From positions 3,293,453-3,357,452 of the forward strand of contig NZ_CP018061.1 in the NCBI RefSeq assembly GCF_002813755.1: a stretch of 64,000 nt of DNA, read 5' to 3'. Positions 19,437 to 27,988 of this stretch are shown piece after piece. The position numbers and the translations under genes are program-made. Within the stretch, counting starts at the first letter, position 1. Every line of letters starts with the position of its first letter. The notes beneath the pieces are model-generated. The model saw nothing but the letters and a program-made list of their open reading frames with translations. It ran no database searches and was not told the origin of the DNA. This DNA comes from Enterococcus mundtii (GTDB lineage: Bacteria > Bacillota > Bacilli > Lactobacillales > Enterococcaceae).

Positions 19437-19732
19437 AGTACAACTCCTTCTTTTCCTCTGAGAGTAGCTTTTAAACAAAAAATAAAGCGCCTATTACTAC
19501 GTGCGCGATGTTTGTCCAAAAAAACAGTCCTTCTTTATTTTACTAAAACCAGTCAAGAAGTAAAATAAAGAATACGATTTCTCGACAAAAAACGTGATTT
19601 TCTTAATAAAATTTTGGTTTTTCATAGGAAAGAAACTTGTCGATTTCGTTTGACACCACAAGATATTGGGGTTATATTTAGAAACATGAGAAAAAAACAC
19701 TGTATTTAGTGGGAGAAGTGAGTTGGAGGGAA

Positions 19733-20389
19733 ATGAGTGTGATTGTTTTAGCAGGAACGATAGGGGCAGGGAAATCAAGCTTAACAAAAATGATTGCTGA
19801 CCATTTTAAGAGTCAGGCCTTTTATGAATCAATCGATGACAACGAAGTATTGCCTTTGTTTTATGCAAACCCTGAACAATATGCGTTTTTATTGCAAATT
19901 TATTTTTTGAATAAGCGATTTGCAAGTATCAAGCAAGCGATGCAAGAGGATAACAATGTGTTAGATCGTTCGATCTATGAGGATTCATTATTATTTCATT
20001 TAAATGCAGATCTTGGTCGAGCGACAGCAACAGAAGTCCAAGTCTACGATGAATTATTGGCGAACATGATGGAAGAATTGCCCTATGCGGCATCGAAAAA
20101 ACATCCCGATCTATTGGTTCATATTCGCGTATCTTTTTCAACCATGTTAGAACGGATCGAAAAAAGAGGGCGGACATATGAGCAACTTTCTTTTGATCCT
20201 AGTCTTTATGAGTACTATCAAGAATTGAATCGCCGTTATGATGAATGGTATGAAGCTTATGATGAAAGTCCTAAGATTCAAATCGACGGTGACTGCTTGA
20301 ACTTTGTGGAAGATGAAGCAGCGAGAGTGCAAGTGTTACAAATGATCGAAGAAAAACTAACGGAGATCCGTGAAGAAATCAGCGTATAA
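19733..20389 (+). CDS. deoxynucleoside kinase (dGK/dAK type)
   Basis: Salvage kinase phosphorylating deoxyadenosine or deoxyguanosine. The P-loop GTIGAGKSS is near residue 7, the DRSIYEDSLLF motif near residue 77, and the lid arginines are in RIEKRGRTYEQ. About 218 aa. I place the start at ATG 19733 after TTGGAGGGA; an upstream GTG at 19709 would lengthen the N-terminus beyond the family norm. It is divergent from the mevalonate operon. Which base is preferred cannot be read. Confidence 0.88.
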   Translation: MSVIVLAGTIGAGKSSLTKMIADHFKSQAFYESIDDNEVLPLFYANPEQYAFLLQIYFLNKRFASIKQAMQEDNNVLDRSIYEDSLLFHLNADLGRATATEVQVYDELLANMMEELPYAASKKHPDLLVHIRVSFSTMLERIEKRGRTYEQLSFDPSLYEYYQELNRRYDEWYEAYDESPKIQIDGDCLNFVEDEAARVQVLQMIEEKLTEIREEISV

Positions 20390-20443
20390 AAAATGTTCTG
20401 ACTGAAGTGGAACTTTGAATGGTCCAAATAAAAAATCACAAAA

Positions 20444-20475
20444 AAGAGGCAATCACAAATGAGTGATTGCCTCTT
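20444..20475. terminator. bidirectional terminator between the kinase and LPMO genes
   Basis: Perfect 13-bp stem (20444-20456 and 20463-20475, core GAGGCAATCAC) with a 6-base loop between convergent genes. Confidence 0.82.
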
Positions 20476-20521
20476 GCTTATTTCAATCGTTGTTTAGTCG
20501 AACAAAGGGTGGTGAGTTGAT

Positions 20522-21919
20522 TTATTTAGGGTAGAATAATGAGTGAGCAATTCCTGGTGCCCAGTTTGTATCACCGTAGTTCAAGTGAGACTGCCAAGTA
20601 ATGTAAGTCACACCGTTGTGGACAACTTCTTCACCGGCTGTATAAGAAACAGGTGAGAAGAAGCTTCCTACTGTCCATTGACGTCCAGTAACGACTTCAC
20701 CGCCGCCGTTTCCGCCATCGCCACCGTTTTCGTCACCTCCGCCATTTTCATCGCGATCAGTTGTGATTGTTAATGTGTTACTTTCATCTGAAACATCGCC
20801 TTCATTGCTGATTGCGCGTACTACAAATGAGTATTGTGTTTCAGCTTTTAAGCCTTCTACTTCAAAAACAGTTTCAGTTGTTGAACCAATTACTTGGCCA
20901 TCACGCAAGATTTCGTATTCTTTGATTCCTTTTGAGTGAGTAGAAGCTCCCCACATCAATGAAACGCTAGAACTTGTCTGACCCATTGAGTGTAAGTGGC
21001 TAGGTGCAGTTGGTTTTTCTTCTGTAGTTTCAGATAAAGTTGTAACAGATAAAGCTGTTCTTTCAGAAACTAGACCTGTTTGTCCAACTGCTTCGATTTC
21101 ATATTTATATGTAGTTTCTGCAGTTAGGTTTTGATCACTGAAATCTGGTGAAGCTGTGTTTCCTAATAATTGACCATCACGGTAAATGTTGAATGATGAA
21201 GCATTTGCTTGTCCGTCCCAAGTCAATTGAGTTGTTGAAGAAGTTACGTTAGTAGTACGAACGTTACGTGGTGCTGTTGGTGCTACTGGAATTGCTGAAT
21301 CACCTTTCAAGTTCACATCGATTACTTGGTAGAATGCCATTGCTGTATCATCTACATCCCAAACTGCTAGAACAACATGATAACCAAGACGGTCATTAGG
21401 GATGTTCACTGAGTGTGATGGATTTGTTGCAGCTTGAGCCCCACCATGGTTGATCGTTGTTAACAATTCAAAATCGCTACGATCTAACTGATCATTTGGA
21501 TTCCAATCAGCTTTTGTGATGTAGTAATGCCATTTAGTGGTGCTGTGTGATTGTGTATAGCGCCAAGTGAATGTATTAGGACCTGTGTTCAAGTCTTGTT
21601 TTGTCCACATAGTCGAAGTTTGACGGTCTAAGTTGAAGTTGTTTCCAACTGCACCGCTTGCAGAAGCAATCTGTCCGTCAGCAGGACCAGCTGCTGGGTA
21701 GCCTTTCAATGCTTCTAATGATTGTGGTTCATAGATTACTGGACCGTATTTTGCTAATGCAGAATCGTGATTAATTAGACGGTCGCGGTGTCCTTGATAA
21801 GAACGACTGATCGGTGACTGCACATAACCGTGAGCTGAAGCGTCTTGTCCTCCGATAGATAAACCTACTCCTAATAAAACGCTAGAGCATAGAACTGTTG
21901 CTAAAATTTGCTTTTTCAT
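20522..21919 (-). CDS. secreted lytic polysaccharide monooxygenase (AA10) with two FnIII domains and CBM5/12
   Basis: Copper enzyme that oxidatively cleaves chitin or cellulose chains. After a Sec signal peptide ending ASA, the mature protein starts HGYVQSPISR, giving the N-terminal histidine of the copper brace. The AA10 domain runs to about residue 205. Two FnIII modules follow (about 215-300 and 310-395), then a Gly-rich linker with GGDENGG and a CBM5/12 chitin-binding module (WTVGSFFSP to the end). I use ATG 21919 after GGAGGG; the upstream ATG overlaps the ribosome site. A close paralog lies just upstream on the same strand. Confidence 0.94.
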   Translation of the reverse strand: MKKQILATVLCSSVLLGVGLSIGGQDASAHGYVQSPISRSYQGHRDRLINHDSALAKYGPVIYEPQSLEALKGYPAAGPADGQIASASGAVGNNFNLDRQTSTMWTKQDLNTGPNTFTWRYTQSHSTTKWHYYITKADWNPNDQLDRSDFELLTTINHGGAQAATNPSHSVNIPNDRLGYHVVLAVWDVDDTAMAFYQVIDVNLKGDSAIPVAPTAPRNVRTTNVTSSTTQLTWDGQANASSFNIYRDGQLLGNTASPDFSDQNLTAETTYKYEIEAVGQTGLVSERTALSVTTLSETTEEKPTAPSHLHSMGQTSSSVSLMWGASTHSKGIKEYEILRDGQVIGSTTETVFEVEGLKAETQYSFVVRAISNEGDVSDESNTLTITTDRDENGGGDENGGDGGNGGGEVVTGRQWTVGSFFSPVSYTAGEEVVHNGVTYITWQSHLNYGDTNWAPGIAHSLFYPK

Positions 21920-21931
21920 GTTTCCCTCCAT

Positions 21932-22544
21932 AGATAAAATGATATTTTTAGATAACTAATAAGGTCGATGAGTATGACTCGTTCGATGTGCCTCGTTGTT
22001 ATCTGTATTTAATATTATCAGAGAATTGCACTATTGAATAATCTGTTTATACCGAACATTAGGTAAAATTGGGTCTTGACGTCAAATGAGGGTGTTTTTA
22101 TCCAAAACATGAATAAATATTGATTTAAAGGCATTTTTATTGTCTTTTTTATTTGTTATTAGTTATTTATTTTGTATAATAAATAACAATAAAAAAATAA
22201 AAAGATAAAATTTTATTCTAATTGAGAAAGCTTGGAATGGCGCTTATAGTTATTTTTTGACGTTTGATTATTTTTAAAATATATCTTTTTATTGACTGTT
22301 TTAGTCCTTTTTTGTAGATTTGATCATCAATTTTTTGGTTTGAGATTGTGATAGGAGTGTTCGGTCTTATTATCGAAAAAAGTCAATTTAGAATATCGTT
22401 TATTTGGATTCAAGAGTTTCGAGATGACTAAATACTACATCTCAAGCAATTCTATATATTTTATCTATTTATAGAAGGAACTGGATACGAAGAGGGAGAG
22501 AATGTGTTTTACAATCTGTGATAATGGATGAGCACTTTGAAAAA
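21932..22544. other. AT-rich intergenic region upstream of LPMO gene 1
   Basis: About 610 bases without a credible gene on either strand. It should hold the promoter of the downstream (minus-strand) LPMO gene. The part from 22100 to 22330 is very AT-rich with runs of A and T, suggestive of bent or UP-element-like DNA. I see no clear operator. Confidence 0.5.
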
Positions 22545-22585
22545 CTAGCACCTGTATAATTCGTCTCGAATGTTACAGGTGCTAG
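22545..22585 (-). terminator. terminator of the second LPMO gene
   Basis: Perfect 12-bp stem (22545-22556 and 22574-22585, CTAGCACCTGTA/TACAGGTGCTAG). On the minus strand it is followed by a T tract, about 105 bases after the stop of the upstream LPMO gene. Each paralog is therefore probably its own transcript. Confidence 0.75.
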
Positions 22586-22691
22586 CTTATTTTTGAGGCA
22601 AAGAAAGTTGTTCTAGCCTCAGTTTTATAGGGTTTTGTTTACGTGGAATGTTTTCTATATTATCGTTTTAATTATGTTTATAAGGTTTATT

Positions 22692-24062
22692 TTATTTAGG
22701 ATAGAATAAGGCATGAGCAATTCCGGGTGCCCAGTTTGTATCTCCGTAGTTCAAGTGAGATTGCCAAGTGATGTATGTTACACCGTTGTGAACAACTTCT
22801 TCGCCTGCTGTATAAGAAACCGGTGCGAATAAGCTTCCTACTGTCCATTGACGTCCTGGAGTGACTTCGCCACCACTGTCGCCGCCATTGTCATCGTGAT
22901 CTGTCGTAATAGATAACGCATTGCTTGCATCAGATAGTTCATCCGTATTGCTGACTGCGCGAACCACGAATGAGTAGGCAGTGTTTGCAGCTAATCCAGA
23001 CACTTCGTATGCTGTTTCTTTTGTTGAACCAATCAATTGATTGTTACGGTAGATGTTGTATTGTTTGATTCCTTTTGAATGAGTAGAAGCGCCCCACATC
23101 AATGAAACACTTGAACTTGTTTGACCCATTGAGTGTAAGTGAGTCGGTGTAGTTGGTTTTTCTTGTGCATTTTCTGTTGCAGTTTTTACTGTCAAAGCTG
23201 TCTTAGCAGAGACTAAGCCAGTTTGTCCAACTGCTTCGATTTCATAGTTATAAGAAGTATCCGCAGTTAAGTTTGTATCATTGAAATCTGGCGATGATGT
23301 ATTTCCGATCAATGCACCATCACGATAAACATTATAAGATGCAGTATTCGCTTGACTATTCCAAGCTAATTGGACAGTTGAAGAAGTTACATTCGTCGCA
23401 CGCACGTTTTGTGGTGCTGTTGGTGCTACTGGAATCGCAGAATCACCTTTCAAGTTGACATCGACTACTTGATAGAAGGCGCCGCCTGTATCATGAATGT
23501 CCCATACAGCTAAAACAACATGATAACCGATACGGTCGTTTGGAATGTTGACTGTGTGGTTACGATTATTTGCAGAAGCAGTTCCATCATGTTGGATTTC
23601 TGTAATCAACTCTAAATCGCTACGTTTCAGTGGTGCATTCGGGTTCCAACCTACTTTAGTAATATAATAATGCCATTTAGTTGTACGGTGAGATTGTGTG
23701 TAGCGCCATCTGAATGTGTTCGCTCCTGTTTCTAAGTTTTGTCTTGTCCACATTGTTTCTGTTTGGTTGTCTAATACAAAGCTTCGTTGAACAGCTCCGT
23801 TGGCAGAAGCGATGCGACCGTCGACAGGACCTCTTTCCGGGAATCCTTTACCGGCTTCTAATGATTGCGGTTCGTAAACCACAGGACCATACTTAGCTAT
23901 TGCAGCAGCTAAGTTGACGTTGCGGTCTAAGTGCCCTTGATACGCACGACTGATCGGTGATTCAACATAACCGTGAGCAGAAGCGTCTTGTTCCCCGATC
24001 GCTAAGCTTGCTCCAAATAAAATCCCCGAGCATAAAACGGTACCCAAAATTTGTTTTTTCAT
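22692..24062 (-). CDS. secreted lytic polysaccharide monooxygenase (AA10), second paralog
   Basis: Same architecture as the neighbouring gene: signal peptide ending ASA, mature N-terminus HGYVESPISRAY, AA10 domain, two FnIII modules, and a C-terminal CBM5/12 beginning WTVGSLFAP. The linker is shorter (DDNGGDSGG). The two proteins are near identical in the FnIII and CBM parts and diverge more in AA10. That pattern fits tandem duplication followed by divergence of the catalytic surface. Start at ATG 24062 after GGAGGG. Confidence 0.94.
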   Translation of the reverse strand: MKKQILGTVLCSGILFGASLAIGEQDASAHGYVESPISRAYQGHLDRNVNLAAAIAKYGPVVYEPQSLEAGKGFPERGPVDGRIASANGAVQRSFVLDNQTETMWTRQNLETGANTFRWRYTQSHRTTKWHYYITKVGWNPNAPLKRSDLELITEIQHDGTASANNRNHTVNIPNDRIGYHVVLAVWDIHDTGGAFYQVVDVNLKGDSAIPVAPTAPQNVRATNVTSSTVQLAWNSQANTASYNVYRDGALIGNTSSPDFNDTNLTADTSYNYEIEAVGQTGLVSAKTALTVKTATENAQEKPTTPTHLHSMGQTSSSVSLMWGASTHSKGIKQYNIYRNNQLIGSTKETAYEVSGLAANTAYSFVVRAVSNTDELSDASNALSITTDHDDNGGDSGGEVTPGRQWTVGSLFAPVSYTAGEEVVHNGVTYITWQSHLNYGDTNWAPGIAHALFYPK

Positions 24063-24074
24063 TTTTCCCTCCAT

Positions 24075-24520
24075 ATGTAAATAAGATTTAGATAACGAAT
24101 AATAAAAGACGAGTTTCGTAATTATCTCTTTATCGTGTTATCTGAAATTAAGATTATCAAAAAAAACGAATAGTTACGAATCAGTTTATACCGATGTGTA
24201 GGTAAAAAAAATAATAGAAACATAAATAATATGATTTGTTATAACGTTGATTTTTTAGGGGTTTTGGTACCGTGTTTGGAAAATAAGAACATTTTTTTAT
24301 AAAAAAATATTTCTTGGTATTAAGAATCAAATGATTTTCCCTAGATTATATTTTAGTTATCTTAAAATAAAAGAAGTGGAATTATATAAAACGTAAATGA
24401 GGTAGTAGCAGTAGGGGGACAGATTCGATTGGTGATAAGCGAAGCAACAAAAATGTCTAATTACTGAGCTGTATGTGAAGAAGAATTGCTACGATTAAAT
24501 AGAAAAAAGTGAAGAAATGA
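24075..24520. other. intergenic region between divergent LPMO and infC transcription units
   Basis: About 450 AT-rich bases. It must hold the promoter of the second LPMO gene (minus strand). No credible ORF; I see no strong dyad here. Confidence 0.5.
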
Positions 24521-24549
24521 TTGACAAAAAGAAATAGATTTGGTATGAT
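24521..24549 (+). promoter_or_regulatory. infC operon promoter
   Basis: TTGACA (24521-24526), a 17-base spacer and TATGAT (24544-24549): near-consensus sigma-A promoter, as expected for ribosomal protein genes. Confidence 0.88.
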
Positions 24550-24556
24550 AATTAAG

Positions 24557-24720
24557 TTGAGAAATAAAAGCAGAAGCACCCGCTTCTCGCCTTAGTTGAT
24601 ACAGTCACTGGGCTAGATAGTTTTCATCTATATGTAGTATAGGTGGAGTACGTGCGGGTTCTATCAAAAGAACTCGTTTTTTTATTGCCGTTCATTCGGT
24701 AAGCTTTTCTTTCTCTCATA
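24557..24720 (+). promoter_or_regulatory. structured attenuating leader of infC-rpmI-rplT (L20-leader-like)
   Basis: Mutually exclusive pairings are visible. AGAAGC/GCTTCT (24572-24577 with 24582-24587) is a local hairpin. ACCCGC (24578-24583) can pair with GCGGGT (24654-24659). A terminator hairpin CGGGTTCT/AGAACTCG (24655-24662 with 24669-24676) runs into seven T. Formation of the long-range stem would break the terminator. Firmicutes regulate this operon by L20 binding such a leader; no T-box consensus is present. Confidence 0.72.
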
Positions 24721-24734
24721 ATATTTGGAGGTGA

Positions 24735-25259
24735 ATGACCATAGCAAAGGATATGATGGTTAACGACGGCATTCGTGCACGTGAATTACGATTGATCGGT
24801 TCAGATGGTGAGCAATTAGGAGTTAAGTCAAAAGCAGAAGCATTGCAAATTGCAGAACAATCAAACTTGGATCTTGTGTTAGTTGCTCCAGGTGCGAAAC
24901 CACCAGTAGCGCGAATCATGGACTACGGAAAATACCGTTTCGAGCAACAAAAGAAAGACCGCGAAGCGCGTAAAAAACAAAAAGTGATCAATGTAAAAGA
25001 AGTTCGTTTAAGTCCAACGATTGATTTGAATGACTTCAATACAAAACTTCGTAATGCACGTAAGTTCTTAGAGAAAGGCGATAAAGTGAAAGCTTCTATC
25101 CGTTTCAAAGGCCGTGCCATTACCCACAAAGAAATTGGTCAAAAAGTCTTGGATCGCTTAGCTGAAGAAACTGCTGATATTGCAACAGTGGAACAAAAAG
25201 CGAAAATGGACGGACGCAGCATGTTCTTGACGCTGGCACCGAAAAACGACAGTAAGTAA
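24735..25259 (+). CDS. infC: translation initiation factor IF-3
   Basis: 174-aa IF-3, which keeps 30S subunits dissociated and checks start-codon pairing. [14 protein letters not shown] begins the N-domain; [15 protein letters not shown] is the linker signature; the C-domain follows with [11 protein letters not shown]. The start is uncertain. ATG 24735 lies only three bases after GGAGGTGA, whereas an ATA codon at 24741, giving M-A-K-D-M-M, has ideal spacing. Non-AUG starts that IF-3 itself discriminates against are a known autoregulation device in other bacteria. Confidence 0.96.
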   Translation: MTIAKDMMVNDGIRARELRLIGSDGEQLGVKSKAEALQIAEQSNLDLVLVAPGAKPPVARIMDYGKYRFEQQKKDREARKKQKVINVKEVRLSPTIDLNDFNTKLRNARKFLEKGDKVKASIRFKGRAITHKEIGQKVLDRLAEETADIATVEQKAKMDGRSMFLTLAPKNDSK

Positions 25260-25330
25260 TTTGAATGACTAACTGATTGTTGGACAGTCAATAGTCGGAT
25301 AACGAAAGATTTTGAGGAGGAAATATAGTC

Positions 25331-25531
25331 ATGCCAAAACAAAAAACACACCGCGGATCAGCAAAACGTTTCAAACGTACTGGTAAAGGCGGATTGAAAC
25401 GCTTCCGTGCGTTTACAAGTCACCGTTTCCACGGTAAAACTAAAAAACAACGCCGTCAATTACGTAAAGCGCGCATGGTTTCTAGTGGCGATTTCAAACG
25501 TATTCGTCAACAACTAGCAAAAATGAAATAA
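25331..25531 (+). CDS. rpmI: 50S ribosomal protein L35
   Basis: 66-aa highly basic protein with the standard start [25 protein letters not shown] precedes ATG. Middle gene of the conserved infC-rpmI-rplT operon. Confidence 0.98.
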   Translation: MPKQKTHRGSAKRFKRTGKGGLKRFRAFTSHRFHGKTKKQRRQLRKARMVSSGDFKRIRQQLAKMK

Positions 25532-25584
25532 GAACGTAAAATAACTGAAATTTAAAGATTTATTTTTATTAGGAGGAATTATAC

Positions 25585-25944
25585 ATGGCACGTGTAAAAG
25601 GTGGAACAGTAACTCGTAAACGTCGCAAAAAAATGCTGAAATTAGCAAAAGGTTACTACGGTTCAAAACACACTTTATTTAAAACAGCAAAAGAACAAGT
25701 AATGAATTCATACAACTACGCATATCGCGATCGTCGTCAAAAGAAACGCGACTTCCGTAAATTGTGGATCGCTCGTATCAACGCAGCGGCTCGTATGAAT
25801 GGCTTAAGCTACTCAAAATTGATGCACGGTTTGAAATTAGCTGAAATCGACATCAACCGCAAAATGTTAGCTGACTTGGCTGTCCATGATGCAGCAGCAT
25901 TTACTGCATTAGCTGACCAAGCAAAAGACGCTTTAGCTAAATAA
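25585..25944 (+). CDS. rplT: 50S ribosomal protein L20
   Basis: 119-aa 23S rRNA-binding assembly protein with [16 protein letters not shown] at the start and the RIRK-rich C-terminal half. Besides its role in the ribosome it is the probable repressor acting on the leader of its own operon. AGGAGG site six bases before ATG. Confidence 0.98.
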   Translation: MARVKGGTVTRKRRKKMLKLAKGYYGSKHTLFKTAKEQVMNSYNYAYRDRRQKKRDFRKLWIARINAAARMNGLSYSKLMHGLKLAEIDINRKMLADLAVHDAAAFTALADQAKDALAK

Positions 25945-26011
25945 TTTAACAGCGTAAACCGACTTTCTATCAAATGAAGTTGGTAAATAGAAATGTTAGA
26001 ATGTTTGGAAT

Positions 26012-26045
26012 AGACAGAAGATGATTATTTTCTGTCTGTTCTTTT
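26012..26045 (+). terminator. rplT operon terminator
   Basis: AGACAGAA and TTCTGTCT (8 bp perfect) followed by an eight-base T run. Confidence 0.75.
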
Positions 26046-26143
26046 TTTTATAGCGAAAAATATTTTTCCGTGTTGAGCCATATAGGATAAAGCTTAGTAA
26101 GTTTGAATTGTAGAAACAAATGCGGTTTCATGATAAAATAGAT

Positions 26144-26166
26144 AAGAACATTCGTTCTTTTTTTTG
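26144..26166 (+). terminator. short hairpin with T tract upstream of the AbiF island
   Basis: AAGAAC-ATTCG-TTCTT type stem-loop followed by eight or more T. It may end residual transcription or a short leader. No gene precedes it directly. Confidence 0.45.
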
Positions 26167-26182
26167 GAGCTTTTGAAGTGGA

Positions 26183-26359
26183 ATGGAATTATTAATTGAT
26201 AAAAGTAAACATAATTTGCTGATATTTAATGATCTTATGAAGTTTACAGAATTAGCTTTATATAAATCTTTTAGAAAATAACAAAATTGACACATATAAT
26301 ACTGGGAAATTAGTCAAAAAAGAAATAAAATCTTCTAGCATGATTAAACTTTTCCAGTG
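26183..26359 (+). pseudogene. remnant of a small gene upstream of the Abi gene
   Basis: An ATG at 26183 opens 32 codons (MELLIDKSKHNLLIFNDL...) ending at TAA 26281. A second frame continues with LLENNKIDTYNTGKLVKKE and ends FQ-stop just before 26360. Adding one T near 26264 would join the two into one protein of about 58 residues. I do not recognise it. It could be a decayed antitoxin-like or accessory gene of the island; the composition is AT-rich like the Abi gene. Confidence 0.35.
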
Positions 26360-26443
26360 AAGACAGCATTTTCAATAAGATTAATCCTCTACTTACAACT
26401 GATGAGTCTGTTTTTAGATAATAATATTGAATGGGTGGGAATT

Positions 26444-27451
26444 ATGAAACTAAATTTATCTGACCAACTCGCATATTTAACAAAGGATAAAAATATTAGC
26501 TGTGATATTTTAACAGTTACTGAAGCACAGAATATACTTGAAAACACCAATTTTTATTATAAAATTACTTGTTACAAGAGAAATTTTAGAAAAGATAGCA
26601 ACAATAAATATATTGATTTAGACTTTTTTCATTTATATGATTTATCAATAATAGATATGAGAATGAGACATTTATTTAATAAATTATGTTTAGACATAGA
26701 ACACAGTTTAAAAAAGAACTTAATTAAGGACATAACGAATAGTACTGAGGATGGGTATGCTATCGTCAATGAATTTGATTCCTTTGAGAGAGTAAAGTTT
26801 AATTTAAAACAACAAGTACTAAGACAACGTTATGGACAAAATTACATAAATGTTAATTATAAGCCGATTTTAAAAAGAACAATTTATAATGTATCTGACC
26901 CTAATGATTATGATTATCAAATATCACGGAAATATTTTAATAGCAAGATTGTTCCAGTTTGGGTACTAATAGAAAAATTGAATTTTGGGCAATTGATAGA
27001 CTTTATAAAGTTTTATGTTGATAAACAGAAAAATAATTATGCGTATTATAAAACCGCTGAGGAATTACTGATAATGATCAAACGTATTCGAAATGCTTCT
27101 TCTCATAATCGTCCTATATTGATGAATATTGCAAATAAAAATCACTCAGGTAGTCTTGTTGTTTCTTCCAACGTAAAAAGTTTTCTTACAAAATATCAAA
27201 TTAATAAGAATGTTAGTAGGAAAGAAATTTCACTATACAATAATTTACTTGAACATACAAAGATTCATGATATCTTTTGTCTGATGATTTTATATAAAGA
27301 ATATATTGAAAGCGAAAAAATGATTTTTGCTAGAAGAAAAGAAATTAGAAGCTTTATTTATCGTGCAAAATTAAATAAAAAGCATTACTCAAAGCATAAT
27401 AAAATGAAAAATATTTTTTTGTTTTTATCTAAATCATTGAATAGCATTTAA
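26444..27451 (+). CDS. Abi_2/AbiF-family HEPN protein (abortive-infection RNase toxin)
   Basis: About 335 aa from ATG 26444, preceded by GGGTGGGA. The start MKLNLSDQLAYLTKDKNI and the YKITCYKRNF segment match the Abi_2 (AbiD/AbiF) family of phage abortive-infection proteins. Near residue 220 the stretch RIRNASSHNRPI contains R-x4-H, the catalytic motif of HEPN ribonucleases. The gene is much more AT-rich than its neighbours, indicating transfer. Immediately downstream lies an independently promoted structured RNA. A ribonuclease toxin acting on RNA during phage infection is the likely role; the target is unknown. Confidence 0.85.
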   Translation: MKLNLSDQLAYLTKDKNISCDILTVTEAQNILENTNFYYKITCYKRNFRKDSNNKYIDLDFFHLYDLSIIDMRMRHLFNKLCLDIEHSLKKNLIKDITNSTEDGYAIVNEFDSFERVKFNLKQQVLRQRYGQNYINVNYKPILKRTIYNVSDPNDYDYQISRKYFNSKIVPVWVLIEKLNFGQLIDFIKFYVDKQKNNYAYYKTAEELLIMIKRIRNASSHNRPILMNIANKNHSGSLVVSSNVKSFLTKYQINKNVSRKEISLYNNLLEHTKIHDIFCLMILYKEYIESEKMIFARRKEIRSFIYRAKLNKKHYSKHNKMKNIFLFLSKSLNSI

Positions 27452-27456
27452 AATTC

Positions 27457-27485
27457 TTCCCAAAGTCATTTCATTATGCTATGAT
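27457..27485 (+). promoter_or_regulatory. promoter of the RNA downstream of the Abi gene
   Basis: TTCCCA (27457-27462), a 17-base spacer and TATGAT (27480-27485) preceded by TG at the extended -10 position (TGCTATGAT). It begins 6 bases after the Abi stop codon. Confidence 0.68.
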
Positions 27486-27491
27486 TAATAC

Positions 27492-27640
27492 ACAAAGGAA
27501 AGGTGTCGGTCATAGCCCATAGACACTGCGTACTAAGGAGCAAAAGAAATTTTGTGAATTAGGCGTTATGGCATTATCATAATATAAAAAAGCTTACTAG
27601 AAATTTGTTCCTGTTAATTCCTAGTAAGCTTTTTTGTTTT
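27492..27640 (+). ncRNA. structured small RNA next to AbiF (abiF-RNA-like)
   Basis: About 145 nt from the predicted transcription start to the terminator. CACAAA (27491-27496) pairs with TTTGTG (27551-27556) and encloses a hairpin GTGTC/GACAC (27503-27507 with 27522-27526). A second hairpin TTATG/CATAA is at 27566-27582. The terminator stem is a perfect 15 bp (27586-27600 with 27621-27635). No credible ORF is inside. A conserved abiF RNA motif is known beside abiF genes, and such RNAs have been proposed to act as antitoxins of the HEPN toxin. The match to that motif is from position and structure, not from a covariance search. Confidence 0.7.
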
Positions 27641-27934
27641 GCCTCAGATGATTTTTGCTAGTCAACTACTCAACTCATAAAATCTCCTAGAAATTTCTTC
27701 TTTTCTGTCTTTCGAGACTATATTCCCCACGAATGAATAACCGCTCAGGCTTTGTGGATTTGTTGAGATCTTGAATGAAAAGGCTTCGACAAACATTTAT
27801 TCTTATTGTTTTCTATTAAGATCTTTTATGAAATGTTCATTTTGTAGTGAACCTATCTGAAGCCAAAGAAACTATGAGACAAAAAATGATAAAAAGCGTT
27901 GTTTCATTTAAGAGCACCCAATGATTTAAAATGT
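27641..27934. other. intergenic region before the DUF6056 gene
   Basis: About 290 bases with no gene I can support. The end holds an extended -10 element (TGTTATAAT, TATAAT at 27935-27940) that probably drives the next gene. Confidence 0.5.
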
Positions 27935-27988
27935 TATAATAATATTCATAAGTATTCACTTAAATAATTGTTGGAAGGGAAGAACAAA

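Noticed and set aside
24557..24720. T-box riboswitch in the infC leader
   Set aside because: No T-box consensus (AGGGTGGNACCGCG) or specifier loop is visible; the paired elements fit an L20-type attenuator better.
26287..26292. TTGACA as -35 of an AbiF promoter
   Set aside because: No -10 hexamer at 16-19 bases; the real promoter of the Abi gene is not obvious.
27531..27560. AAGGAG inside the AbiF-associated RNA as a ribosome site for a small peptide
   Set aside because: The only following start (TTG) is directly followed by a stop codon.
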